Positions 23,531-32,024 are shown, numbered from the stretch's first letter. The stretch is DNA of 64,000 bases from an uncultured Acetatifactor sp. (GCA_934402375.1 CAKRUB010000013.1:1-64000); one strand, 5' to 3'. Numbers and translations are program-made. Notes: generated by a model not told the origin, from the sequence alone.

Positions 23531-25600
23531 ATGCATATTTATCAGGAAGGGAACAGAATTATTATTGCGGAGGGGAAGAGCCAGGTATGGGTCGAGCCGT
23601 GGGGAGCGAATTCCGTCCGCGTCAGAATGACGGCGCAGCCGCAGATGGACGCGAATGACTGGGCGCTGACAGAGGAGATGGAGAAGCTTACGCCCGAGAT
23701 CACCTTCGAGACGATTGATGTGACAGACCCCTGGTATCAGGGCGACGAATGGGCAAAGTATCATCAGACCGCGACACAGGCAAAGCTGGTGAACGGAAAG
23801 CTTACCGTGAAAATATCCCACGAGGGCTGGCTGTCCTTCTATAACCAGAAGGGCGAGCTGCTCACCGAGGAGTACTGGAGAAACCGCAACCGTATCAACC
23901 GCTACTGCGTGCCGCTGCGCGTGGACGCGAGGGAGCTGAAGCCGATGCCGGGCTGTTCCGACTATGAGCTGACCGCCCGCTTTGAAGCCTTCGATGACGA
24001 GATGATCTTCGGTATGGGACAGTATCAGGAAAAGCATATGAACAAAAAGGGTGCGACACTGGAGCTGGCGCACAGGAACAGTCAGGCGAGCGTTCCCTTC
24101 TATGTCTCGAGCAGGGGCTACGGCTTCTTCTGGAACAACCCTGCCATCGGCACGGCAACCTTTGGCATGAACAAGACGGAATGGCACGCAAAGAGCACGA
24201 AAAAGCTGGATTACTTCATTACCGCAGGCGATACTCCGGCAGAGATCGAGGCACAGTATTCGCTTGCGACGGGACGCACCCCGATGATGCCGGAGTACGG
24301 TCTGGGCTACTGGCAGTGTAAGCTCCGTTACCGCACGCAGGACGAGCTGCTTGCCGTTGCGCGGGAGCACAAGAGAAGAGGTCTGCCCATGGATGCCATC
24401 GTCATTGACTTCTTCCACTGGACGATGCAGGGCGACTTTAAGTTTGAGCCGTTGGACTGGCCTGACCCGGAGGCTATGGTGAAGGAACTGAAGGAGCTTG
24501 GAATCGAGACGGTTGTCTCCGTCTGGCCGACCATCGACGAGCGCAGCGAGAACTACGGAAAGATGGCGGATATGGGTTATCTTGTCAACGCCGACAGGGG
24601 CAACCAGAACCATATGACATGGATGGGCAATACCGTCTTTTACGACGCAACACATCCCGGCGCACAGAAATTCGTCTGGGATCGCTGCAAGGAGAATTAT
24701 TATAAAATGGGTATCCGCTGCTTCTGGCTGGACGAGGCGGAGCCGGAGTACGGACCGTATGACTTCGACAATTACCGCTATTATGCAGGTTCGGCATTAC
24801 AGTGCAGCAACGTTTATCCTGTCGGCTACGCGAAGGGCTTCTACGATGGACTGAAGGCGGAGGGCGAGACGGAAATATTAAGCCTTGTACGCTGCGCGTG
24901 GGCGGGAAGCCAGAAGTACGGTGTGCTGACATGGTCGGGCGACATCTATTCCTCGTTCCGCTCCATGCGGGAACAGCTTCAGGCGGGACTCTCCATGAGT
25001 ATGGCGGGCATCCCGTGGTGGACCTCCGACATCGGCGGCTTCTTAGGCGGAAATATCGCAGACCCGGCGTTCAAGGAGCTTCTGGTGCGCTGGTTTGCAT
25101 GGGGAGCCTTCTGTCCGGTATTCCGTATGCACGGAGAGCGCTCACCCTGGTATGAGAGAGAGCAGGAGTTCCGGAACGGCGTGCGCCAGCTTACCAGCGG
25201 ACAGGACAACGAGGTCTGGAGCTTCGGCGAGGACAACTATGAGATCCTGAAAAAGTATCTCTTTATCCGCGAGAGACTGCGTCCCTACATCAGGGAGTGC
25301 ATGAAGGCGGCGAGCGAGACGGGAGCGCCGGTGATGCGGCCGCTCTTCTATGATTTCCCGGAGGATAAGAAGAGCTGGGGCGTGGAGGATTCCTATATGT
25401 TCGGATCGGATCTGCTCATCTCGCCGGTCATGGAGGCGGGAGTGACGCAGAGAGAGGTCTATCTGCCCGAAGGGACGGACTGGAAGGACGCCTACACCGG
25501 AGAGGTTTACAAGGGCGGTCAGACAGTCACGGTTCCGGCGCCGATCGATATTATTCCGGTCATGATCAGAGCCGGCAAAGATTATCCTGTCTATGAATAA
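23531..25600 (+). CDS. GH31 family alpha-glycosidase (alpha-xylosidase/alpha-glucosidase)
   Basis: The start at 23531 has AAAGGAGGAGACC upstream. The 690-residue protein has the GH31 layout: N-terminal beta-sandwich (1-240), TIM barrel with CFWLDEAEPE holding the nucleophile Asp401, TWSGDIYSSF with acid/base Asp471, PWWTSDIGGF (about 500), FRMHGERSPW (about 535), then a C-terminal beta domain ending PVMIRAGKDYPVYE. There is no signal peptide. Next to a GH74-like gene, an alpha-xylosidase acting on xyloglucan oligosaccharides is plausible; alpha-glucosidase is the alternative, given the starch genes around. It is separated from GH74 by copy B of the repeat, with no separate promoter that I can recognise. 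Confidence 0.9.
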   Translation: MHIYQEGNRIIIAEGKSQVWVEPWGANSVRVRMTAQPQMDANDWALTEEMEKLTPEITFETIDVTDPWYQGDEWAKYHQTATQAKLVNGKLTVKISHEGWLSFYNQKGELLTEEYWRNRNRINRYCVPLRVDARELKPMPGCSDYELTARFEAFDDEMIFGMGQYQEKHMNKKGATLELAHRNSQASVPFYVSSRGYGFFWNNPAIGTATFGMNKTEWHAKSTKKLDYFITAGDTPAEIEAQYSLATGRTPMMPEYGLGYWQCKLRYRTQDELLAVAREHKRRGLPMDAIVIDFFHWTMQGDFKFEPLDWPDPEAMVKELKELGIETVVSVWPTIDERSENYGKMADMGYLVNADRGNQNHMTWMGNTVFYDATHPGAQKFVWDRCKENYYKMGIRCFWLDEAEPEYGPYDFDNYRYYAGSALQCSNVYPVGYAKGFYDGLKAEGETEILSLVRCAWAGSQKYGVLTWSGDIYSSFRSMREQLQAGLSMSMAGIPWWTSDIGGFLGGNIADPAFKELLVRWFAWGAFCPVFRMHGERSPWYEREQEFRNGVRQLTSGQDNEVWSFGEDNYEILKKYLFIRERLRPYIRECMKAASETGAPVMRPLFYDFPEDKKSWGVEDSYMFGSDLLISPVMEAGVTQREVYLPEGTDWKDAYTGEVYKGGQTVTVPAPIDIIPVMIRAGKDYPVYE

Positions 25601-25601
25601 G

Positions 25602-25711
25602 CCCTGCAGGGTCATATACTGCGCCATATATTTCCAGAGGGAGGGCTTGTGTTCGTTGGTGCGGATGTCCACAAGTGTCCCGTAGAGGTCAAAAATATAG
25701 TTCTGGTACAT
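25602..25711 (-). pseudogene. Remnant of a HAD-family phosphatase gene (N-terminal about 36 codons only)
   Basis: On the minus strand a start at 25711 with GGAGGAA upstream encodes MYQNYIFDLYGTLVDIRTNE and then KPSLWKYMA..., which is the N-terminus of a HAD hydrolase (nucleophile motif DLYGT). Similarity stops at about 25602, where the sequence runs into the end of the GH31 gene. The rest of the gene (normally about 200 codons) is absent. It is a deletion or rearrangement scar beside repeat copy C. Confidence 0.7.
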
Positions 25712-25737
25712 AGATTCCTCCGTATTTGCGTCCATCG

Positions 25738-25886
25738 AGTGACGTTGCGCAAAATGCACAGACCACCGCAGGCACGCTTTCGCTACCCTCCGCTCGCAGC
25801 GGACGCATAAGTCTCCACAGTACGGAGACTAAGCGCCGGCGGCTCCAGAGTGCGCTGCTTGTGGTCAGGTGCATTCTGCGCAACTG
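25738..25886 (+). repeat. 149-bp structured intergenic repeat, copy C
   Basis: Ends GTTGCGCAAAATGCAC and GTGCATTCTGCGCAAC pair almost perfectly. The central hairpin is AGTCTCC (25810-25816), loop ACAGTAC, GGAGACT (25824-25830): a different sequence from copy B but again fully paired. It lies between the HAD remnant and the end of the second LacI gene. Confidence 0.9.
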
Positions 25887-25901
25887 TTGCTTAAATAATG
25901 A

Positions 25902-26900
25902 TTAAAACGTTCGTCTGGCGGGACCCGCGGAGCCCCGGATGATGAGGGGGGCGCGGAGTATGACAGAGCTGATGGGAAGGTCTGCCAGCAGGCAGGACAT
26001 GGCATAATAGCCGGTCTTGCCGAGCGCGAGCCGATCCTGCCGGATTGTGGTCAGCGGCGGGTCGGTGAAAGGCGAAATCGGCAGATCGTCAAAGCCGATG
26101 ATGCTTAAGTCCTCGGGGATGCGGATGCCCTTGTCGGCGCATTCCGTAATTGCGGAGACGGCGCGGACATCATGGGAACAGAGAATCGCCGTGACGCCGA
26201 GATCGTACATTCGCCGCACATGATCCCGTGTGGAGTCTGCAATGTAATAGCCCTGACCGGTATATTGCTCGTTGATTTCGAGATTGTATTTGGAGAGGGC
26301 GTTCAGGTAGGCATTGTATCTTGCCTTGATGATATAGGATTCGAGCGGTCCGGAGAGCAGACCAATCTTGCGGTGTCCCAGCCCTACCAGATATTTGACT
26401 GCCTGTTCAAAGCCCTCCTGACTGTCACAGCCGACGGAAGCGATCTTCGGGTTGCCGCTGATGCAGTTGTCGTAGAGCACGGTCGGTATCTTACAGGACT
26501 TAAAGTCCGACATCCACGGGTCGATCAGGGAAAAACCGAGGACAAACGAGCCGACATAGCCGTTTTGCAGCATGTAGACACTGTAGGGAATTCCGCGCTG
26601 GAAGTCCTTGTCCACCGGTACAATATCGACCGTCCAGCCCTCCGGCTCCGCCATCTGCCGGAAGCCGAGAATGATGTCGTAGCCGAACTGGCTGGGGGTA
26701 TTATAATCCATGTTTTCTATAATAATACAGAGCTTCTTTTCCCGGCTCAACATACGCTTATTGTTATAGCCAAGCTCCACCGCTGTTTCCAAAATTTTCT
26801 TGCGCATTTCGTCGCTGATGTCGGTAGCGTTGTTCAAGCCCTTGGACACTGTACTCTTTGAGATGCCGAGCTTTGCGGCAATATCGTTTATTGTTGCCAT
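25902..26900 (-). CDS. LacI-family transcriptional regulator
   Basis: A full-length 332-residue LacI protein: DNA-binding domain TINDIAAKLGISKSTVSKGL at the N-terminus, and a sensor domain with VASVGCDSQEGFEQAVKYL-type and HRKIGLLSGP segments, SHDVRAVSAI, and the conserved GFDDLPISPF then TTIRQD near the C-terminus. GGAG lies about 12 bases upstream of the start. It is divergent from the GH133 gene; a perfect palindrome and a second half-palindromic site lie between them. It probably represses or activates GH133 and perhaps GH31/GH74. Ligand unknown, presumably a sugar. Confidence 0.9.
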   Translation of the reverse strand: MATINDIAAKLGISKSTVSKGLNNATDISDEMRKKILETAVELGYNNKRMLSREKKLCIIIENMDYNTPSQFGYDIILGFRQMAEPEGWTVDIVPVDKDFQRGIPYSVYMLQNGYVGSFVLGFSLIDPWMSDFKSCKIPTVLYDNCISGNPKIASVGCDSQEGFEQAVKYLVGLGHRKIGLLSGPLESYIIKARYNAYLNALSKYNLEINEQYTGQGYYIADSTRDHVRRMYDLGVTAILCSHDVRAVSAITECADKGIRIPEDLSIIGFDDLPISPFTDPPLTTIRQDRLALGKTGYYAMSCLLADLPISSVILRAPLIIRGSAGPARRTF

Positions 26901-26933
26901 AAGATTGCGAAACTCCTTTCTGACTTTTAGAGT

Positions 26934-26962
26934 ATTATATCAATAAAAAAGCCGAAAAACAA
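26934..26962 (-). promoter_or_regulatory. Promoter of the second LacI gene
   Basis: Minus strand: TTGTTT (complement of 26957-26962), 17 bases, TATAAT (complement of 26934-26939). Confidence 0.6.
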
Positions 26963-26984
26963 GAAAAACGACGGTGAAAAGTAC

Positions 26985-27013
26985 GAAAACGATTTCCGTG
27001 TGGTTTCGAAACC
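26985..27013. promoter_or_regulatory. Two LacI-type operator candidates between lacI and the GH133 gene
   Basis: GGTTTCGAAACC at 27002-27013 is a perfect 12-base palindrome with a central CG, as in many LacI-family operators. GAAAACGATTTC at 26985-26996 is a near palindrome also centred on CG. Both lie upstream of the -35 box of the GH133 promoter and upstream of the lacI promoter. Confidence 0.6.
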
Positions 27014-27025
27014 GGATTTGCCGCG

Positions 27026-27054
27026 TTGACTGCCCTTTGAATCTGTGCTACCAT
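27026..27054 (+). promoter_or_regulatory. Promoter of the GH133 gene
   Basis: TTGACT (27026-27031), 17 bases, TACCAT (27049-27054), 57 bases before the start codon. Confidence 0.6.
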
Positions 27055-27111
27055 CATCCCAGAAAGCCTTGAAACAGGCTAAAAAATGGGAAATGGACAG
27101 AGGGAACGGTT

Positions 27112-29184
27112 ATGAAATTTATTTATGGAAGACAGGATTTTAAGACCTTTGAGCGGGGAGAGGAAAACTGCTATCTGATGACAAACGGATTGGGTGGATT
27201 TTCGTCGATGACGATCGCGGGCTCGTGCAGTAGAAACGACCATGCGCTGCTGATGAGCTGTTCGGCGGCAGAAGCGCCGAACCACCGCTATAATATGATC
27301 CACAGGCTCAAGGAGAGCCTGAAGCTCGGCGATCGTGAAATTTGCCTTTCCACACAGGATTTTACGGATCATGCGGAGAGGGAGGAGGGCTATCGGTATC
27401 TGTCTTCCTTCGCATTCGAGGATTATCCGGTCTGGCGTTATGAGGTCAGGGGCGTGGAGATTACCAGACAGATTGTCATGGCGCAGGGCGAGAACACAGT
27501 GGGTGTCAGCTACACGGTGGAAAACAGAGCCGGTACAGACGTCACACTATGTATAAGTCCGCAGCTGGAGTTCGTCCCGAAGGGGGAACTGCTGTCCGAA
27601 GAGCAGGAGTTCAGGTTCGCGCTCGGGGCGGGAGAGGCAGAGACTGTTGGAAGTGGGAAATATACCGGTGCAACTGTGCGCTCCAACGGGAGAGAGCTGT
27701 ATTTCGTGACGAACGGCAGGGTGGTTGAGCATGAGCTTACATTCACGACAAATTTGTTTTACGCTTATGACGCCTGTGACGACAGAAGAGAGATGGGCTG
27801 CACGGCGGAAAACCACTGCGTCATTTTTGAGATACCGCAGGCGGAGCGCCTGATCGGAGAAATCCTTTACAGCACGGAGTCTGCCGCAATGCAAAGGGTG
27901 CATGCGCAGAAGGATGGAAGCGCATCGGACTGCGGCGTGACCGCACGGATGGCGGAGAGCTTGAAGCAATACAGGAACGGTCTTAAGAAGCAGGCGGGGC
28001 TTACGGATGAGACGGCACAGGTGCTTGTGTGCGCTGCCAATCAATTCATTTCCTACCGGACTTCGACGGACAAGCAGACCATTCTGGCGGGCTTCCCGTT
28101 CTTCGAGGACTGGGGGAGAGATACCATGATCTCGCTCGTCGGCTGCTGTATTTCGACGGGGCAGTATGAGGTGGCGGAGAGCATATTGAGAACCTTTATG
28201 CTGTATTGCAGAAAGGGACTGATGCCCAACCTGTTCCCGGAGGGCAGAAATGAACCGTGGTACAACACGGTGGATGCTGCACTGCTATTCATTGTCACGG
28301 TATATGAATATTTCTGCCGGACGAAGGATAAGTCCTTTGTCATCAGCGCGTGGACGACGATGCAGGAGATCGTGGAGTATTATGCAAAGGGAACGGATTT
28401 CCATATCGGCATGGATGAGGATGGGCTGATTCACGCGGGCGGCGGTTATGAACAGGTGACGTGGATGGATGTCCGCATCAACGACATTCTTCCGACGCCC
28501 AGACACGGCAAGCCGGTCGAGATCAATGCGTATTGGTATAATGTTCTTCGCATCATGGATTTCTTTGCGGGAAAATTCAGGGGTGAGCTTTCGGAGGCAC
28601 CCACAGGCAGGAATTATGCGGACATGGCTGGACTTGCCGGAAGGAGCTTCCGCGAAAAGTTCTGGAACGCGGATGCAGGCTGCCTGAAGGATGTCCTGAC
28701 AGACGAAGAAGGAGAAAGCGCAAAAGCGGAGACACAGATCCGCTGCAACCAGATATGGGCGGTTTCCCTGCCCTTTTCACTGCTGGAGCGGCAGCAGGAG
28801 CGTCAGGTCGTGGAGATGGTTTATCGAAAGCTCTATACACCGCTGGGGCTGCGGACACTTGACCCGGCAGACCCGGAGTTCAAGCCTTTTTACGGCGGAA
28901 AGCTCATGAACCGCGATCTTGCCTACCATCAGGGCACAACATGGGTATTCCCGTTGGGCGGCTATTATCTCGCCTATCTGAAGGTCAACGATTATTCGGA
29001 GAGCGCGAAGGCGCATGTCAGGGCGCAGCTGGAAAGCATCACTGCGGCACTCCGCGAGGGCTGTATCGGACAGCTGCCAGAAATCTATGACGGGGAACGC
29101 CCGGTCTCCTCAAAGGGCTGCTTTGCGCAGGCGTGGAGTGTCGGGGAAATGCTCAGGGTGTACGAAGCGCTTGAGAGAAGGTAG
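27112..29184 (+). CDS. Glycogen debranching enzyme (amylo-alpha-1,6-glucosidase, GH133)
   Basis: AGAGGGA precedes the ATG. The 690-residue protein starts with the bacterial debranching N domain (CYLMTNGLGGFSSMTIAG, then NHRYNMIHRLK) of about 300 residues. It continues as an (alpha/alpha)6 barrel with the family motifs AGFPFFEDWGRDTMISL (about 325-341), PNLFPEGRNEPWYNTVDA (about 376-393), YEQVTWMDVRI and PTPRHGKPVEINAYWYN, and NRDLAYHQGTTWVFPLG near the end. These enzymes remove alpha-1,6 branches of limit dextrins and glycogen. It has no signal peptide and is probably intracellular. It belongs with the maltodextrin genes functionally and is likely under control of the divergent LacI regulator. 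No clear terminator follows. Confidence 0.9.
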   Translation: MKFIYGRQDFKTFERGEENCYLMTNGLGGFSSMTIAGSCSRNDHALLMSCSAAEAPNHRYNMIHRLKESLKLGDREICLSTQDFTDHAEREEGYRYLSSFAFEDYPVWRYEVRGVEITRQIVMAQGENTVGVSYTVENRAGTDVTLCISPQLEFVPKGELLSEEQEFRFALGAGEAETVGSGKYTGATVRSNGRELYFVTNGRVVEHELTFTTNLFYAYDACDDRREMGCTAENHCVIFEIPQAERLIGEILYSTESAAMQRVHAQKDGSASDCGVTARMAESLKQYRNGLKKQAGLTDETAQVLVCAANQFISYRTSTDKQTILAGFPFFEDWGRDTMISLVGCCISTGQYEVAESILRTFMLYCRKGLMPNLFPEGRNEPWYNTVDAALLFIVTVYEYFCRTKDKSFVISAWTTMQEIVEYYAKGTDFHIGMDEDGLIHAGGGYEQVTWMDVRINDILPTPRHGKPVEINAYWYNVLRIMDFFAGKFRGELSEAPTGRNYADMAGLAGRSFREKFWNADAGCLKDVLTDEEGESAKAETQIRCNQIWAVSLPFSLLERQQERQVVEMVYRKLYTPLGLRTLDPADPEFKPFYGGKLMNRDLAYHQGTTWVFPLGGYYLAYLKVNDYSESAKAHVRAQLESITAALREGCIGQLPEIYDGERPVSSKGCFAQAWSVGEMLRVYEALERR

Positions 29185-29211
29185 CTGTGGTTGCCGCCAT
29201 GCTAATAGTTA

Positions 29212-29240
29212 TTGAAATAATAATTGAATTTTAGTATAAT
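29212..29240 (+). promoter_or_regulatory. Promoter of the broken AlbA_2 gene
   Basis: TTGAAA (29212-29217), 17 bases, TATAAT (29235-29240), 41 bases before the ATG at 29282. Confidence 0.7.
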
Positions 29241-29281
29241 GTATATAACTATTGGTGGTTATCAGAAAGGCGAGTGCAATA

Positions 29282-30811
29282 ATGGCAATACCGACAAATA
29301 TTAAAACGTTACTATCCGGTGAAGTAGTTGAGTGGGCAAGAATTGAATTTAAAGAAACATGGGATGCAGCAACCTCCCTGAAATCCATATGCGCATTTGC
29401 CAACGACCTTGATAACTGGGGTGGTGGCTATATTGTTATAGGTGTAAAAGAAGAGGATGGCTGCCCGGTGTATCCGTTACAAGGTGTGCCTGTAGAAAAG
29501 CTTGATAAGTATCAAAAGGAGATATTTGCAAAATGTAAGCTTATTAGACCGGCATATACACCGATTATAGGTGTTGAGACATATCAGGATAAGCAGTTCA
29601 TTGTTATCTGGTGTCCGGGTGGGGATAATAGACCATACTCTTCACCGAAGACTATGGAAAAGGATAACAAGGAGAGAATTCATTATATTCGTAAGGCATC
29701 AAATACAGTAGAGCCATCGGATGATGAAGAAAAGGACTTATTTAATCTTGCAAACAGGGTTCCCTTTGATGATCGCATAAACCATCAAGCAGAACTGTCG
29801 GATTTAAACATTACTCTGATTCAGAACTATCTGAAGGAGATAAAGAGTTCCTTGTATGAAAAGTCAAAAACGGCGGATTTTATCGAGGTCTGCCGGGATA
29901 TGAATATTGTCAGTACCCTGCCGGAATACACTAAACCTAAGAATGTTGGTTTGATGTTTTTTAGCATGGAACCGGACAAGTTTTTTCCTACACCCAGATT
30001 GATGTGGTACAGTTTCCGGATGGACTTGGGGGTAATGATATTATTGAGAAAACGTTCAAGGGTCCGATTCAGCAACAACTTCGTGATGCATTGCAGTATA
30101 TTCGGAATGTAATTATTACAGAAAAGGTTATAAAATATCCTGACAGGGCAGAAGCAGATCGTTTCTTTAATTTTCCATATGCAGCAGTAGAAGAGGCTTT
30201 GTCTAATGCTGTTTATCACCGCGCATATGACGAACGTGAGCCGATTGAGGTGCGCGTTGAAGGTGACAGAATTGAAATTGTAAGCTTTCCGGGGCCTGAC
30301 CGCTCGGTCACGATTGAAGGTTTAAAAAGCTTCCGTGTTTCAAACCGCCGTTACAGAAATCGAAGAATTGGAGATTTTTTAAAAGAATTGCATCTGACAG
30401 AGGGGAGAAATACTGGATTTAAGAAAATTTTGGATGCATTAGAGGCGAATGGTTCACCAAAGCCGGAATTTGTGACGGATGAGGATAGAAGCTATTTTAT
30501 AACAAGGTTGTTTATTCATGAAAGATTTTTGGAAGATGCCCGAAAGGAGCCAAAAAGGAGCCAAAAAGGAGCCAAAAAGGAGCCAAAAAGGAGCCAAAAA
30601 GGAGCTGAAAAAAGGAGCTGAAAGAAGACGAGCGATACTGGCATTTTTGGCGGAAAATCCAGAGACAACTCAAGCCCAGATTATGGAAGAAATGGAATTA
30701 ACCAGAAAACAGGTACAAAAAGATATGAGGGAGCTGCAGGAAAAAGGTGTCCTTGTAAGGGAAGGGACAAATAGAAGTGGTCGATGGATAGTAAAAGAAT
30801 ACGGAAAATGA
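29282..30811 (+). pseudogene. AlbA_2 (Schlafen-like) ATP-binding protein gene, broken by a frameshift and a tandem-repeat phase change
   Basis: The first frame (from ATG 29282) gives the AlbA_2 domain (ARIEFKETWDAA, IVIGVKEEDGCPVY) up to KFFPTPR near 29999. There one base appears missing: the family continues in another frame as DVVQFPDGLGGNDIIEKTF, then the ATPase-like part FPYAAVEEALSNAVYHRAYD and EGRNTGFKKILDAL. A five-copy 11-base repeat (30546-30600) then shifts the frame again, so this frame stops at 30621, while the winged-helix end (AILAFLAENPETTQAQIMEE ... GRWIVKEYGK, to 30811) lies in a third reading. One repeat gained or two lost would join the last two parts; one base inserted near 30000 would join the first two. 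The base composition is clearly more AT-rich than the flanking sugar genes, suggesting acquisition. Relatives are putative transcriptional regulators or helicase-like proteins. Confidence 0.8.
30546..30611 (+). repeat. 11-bp tandem repeat inside the AlbA_2 gene
   Basis: Five exact copies of GGAGCCAAAAA (30546-30600) followed by a degenerate copy (30601-30611). Since 11 is not a multiple of three, each gain or loss changes the reading frame; three units encode an 11-residue Lys/Glu/Pro/Ser/Gly repeat. Confidence 0.95.
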
Positions 30812-30821
30812 GTAATACAAG

Positions 30822-30859
30822 AAAGCCTCCAGGTTTACAACGAATCTGGAGGCTTTTTT
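30822..30859 (+). terminator. Rho-independent terminator after the AlbA_2 gene
   Basis: AGCCTCCAG pairs with CTGGAGGCT around an 13-base loop, followed by a T6 run. Strong. Confidence 0.9.
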
Positions 30860-30992
30860 CTGTCAATTTTCTGCTTTTTTCGCGGGTTTCATTCGATGAC
30901 TGTCAATAAAAGGTGACGGGTTGGGACTGTCGGTGCAGGAAAATAGCAAGTAAAATAAAATTATAAGAAATAATGACGGAAGGGGGAGTTTT

Positions 30993-31415
30993 ATGTATGA
31001 GGCGCAAAACAGGGCAGCGGAAGAACGGAAATACAGGGAGATGCTGGAGCATATATGCAGGCAGGATGATTTCTGGGGGGATTGGACAAGCTATACAAAA
31101 TGCAGTGTTGTCATCAGGGGTTACGAGCGGAAACAGGCGCTTGTAACGTTAAAACAGATTATTTTAAAATATGAGCTGGAGATCGACGAGTGGGCATATC
31201 TGCGCGGCGAGAGGTTTATGCAGGAGGCGGATAGCTATGATATGGCGGAAGACGAGAAGATTATACAGGATCTGAGCTATCTTGGGGAACACATACCGGC
31301 ATATGCCCTTCTGAGAGAAGGGCGCGCCGAGGAAGCAGAAATGCTTATGAACTGGATGGAGGTATGGGGGTTTACAATAGGAAATATGATGGAAACAGGC
31401 AGCCTGTCATTCTGA
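30993..31415 (+). CDS. Small protein of unknown function
   Basis: GGAAGGGGGAG lies seven bases upstream of the ATG, which supports a real gene. The 140-residue product is acidic and mostly helical, with no signal peptide or membrane segment (e.g. RKYREMLEHICRQDDFWGDW, LRGERFMQEADSYDMAEDE, LREGRAEEAEMLMNWME). I do not recognise a family. It sits between the AlbA_2 gene terminator and the XRE regulator, whose 3' end overlaps its own by nine bases tail to tail. I see no clear promoter in 30860-30992. Confidence 0.65.
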   Translation: MYEAQNRAAEERKYREMLEHICRQDDFWGDWTSYTKCSVVIRGYERKQALVTLKQIILKYELEIDEWAYLRGERFMQEADSYDMAEDEKIIQDLSYLGEHIPAYALLREGRAEEAEMLMNWMEVWGFTIGNMMETGSLSF

Positions 31416-31718
31416 GAGCGTAGAAAGGAATGTGATCAGGGCGCTGTACTGTTCGGAATTGAGCTTCGTCGCCTGTTTTAAGAGATTCATCTGGCTTTCG
31501 CTCAGCTCAACGCAATAGCTTTTGTTGTACGAAAAAAAATATGCCATGGATATTCCGAAGGCATCGCATATCTTGGTGAGAGAAGGAATGGTAGGGAACA
31601 TATTTTTCCGGTACCAGGAGGAGATGGTTGACTGCGTAAGACCTGATTTTTCAGCTAATTGATATTCTGACCATTTTCTCTCCTCTCTCAACTGCGTAAT
31701 ACGATCTAATACATCCAT
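31407..31718 (-). CDS. XRE/Cro-type helix-turn-helix regulator
   Basis: The 103-residue protein opens with a helix-turn-helix domain of the XRE family: RITQLREERKWSEYQLAEKS, then GLTQSTISSWYRKNMFPTIP (recognition helix STISSWYR) and LTKICDAFGISMAYFF. A short C-terminal helical part follows (LSESQMNLLKQATKLNSEQY). AGAGGTG lies upstream of the start. It is divergent from the Tad locus, and a perfect palindrome covers the -10 box of the Tad promoter candidate, so it is a good candidate for controlling pilus expression. It overlaps the preceding unknown gene by nine bases. Confidence 0.85.
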   Translation of the reverse strand: MDVLDRITQLREERKWSEYQLAEKSGLTQSTISSWYRKNMFPTIPSLTKICDAFGISMAYFFSYNKSYCVELSESQMNLLKQATKLNSEQYSALITFLSTLSE

Positions 31719-31828
31719 CTTAACACCTCTTTTTTATTCATATCTTTTGAAGACTATCATCACCATGGTTGTTCACTATTATTCAATGCATTACACTGAA
31801 TACTCGTTAATTATACTTCAAATAATCG

Positions 31829-31868
31829 TTGCAATTTAATATGCGTAGTCGTATAATATATACGACTA
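31829..31868 (+). promoter_or_regulatory. Promoter of the Tad operon with an operator palindrome over the -10 box
   Basis: TTGCAA (31829-31834), 17 bases, TATAAT (31852-31857). The 23-base sequence 31846-31868 is a palindrome with perfect 10-base arms (TAGTCGTATA and TATACGACTA) around ATA, and it contains the -10 box. A bound repressor would block transcription. The leader to the start at 32025 is about 160 bases. The rest of 31719-32024 is AT-rich with no gene. Confidence 0.7.
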
Positions 31869-31954
31869 TTAAGACTTGACATTTGATAAACACCGCAGAA
31901 ATCAAGCAAATTTTGATATGGAGCTAAAAGTAAGGCGTAGGCAAAGGAAATAAA

Positions 31955-31978
31955 CGTAGTACGCAGAATCGTAGTACG
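31955..31978. promoter_or_regulatory. Direct repeat in the Tad leader
   Basis: CGTAGTACG occurs at 31955-31963 and 31970-31978, 15 bases apart; it shares CGTAGT with the left arm region of the palindrome upstream. It may be an additional binding site for the same or another regulator. Confidence 0.4.
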
Positions 31979-32024
31979 AAGGAAAACCCACTTAAAACAC
32001 ACGGAATATACAGGGGGATGTACC

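Noticed and set aside
13887..30611. Tandem repeats (21-bp at 13.9 kb, 11-bp at 30.5 kb) as CRISPR arrays
   Set aside because: The units are direct head-to-tail without spacers and lie inside coding sequence.
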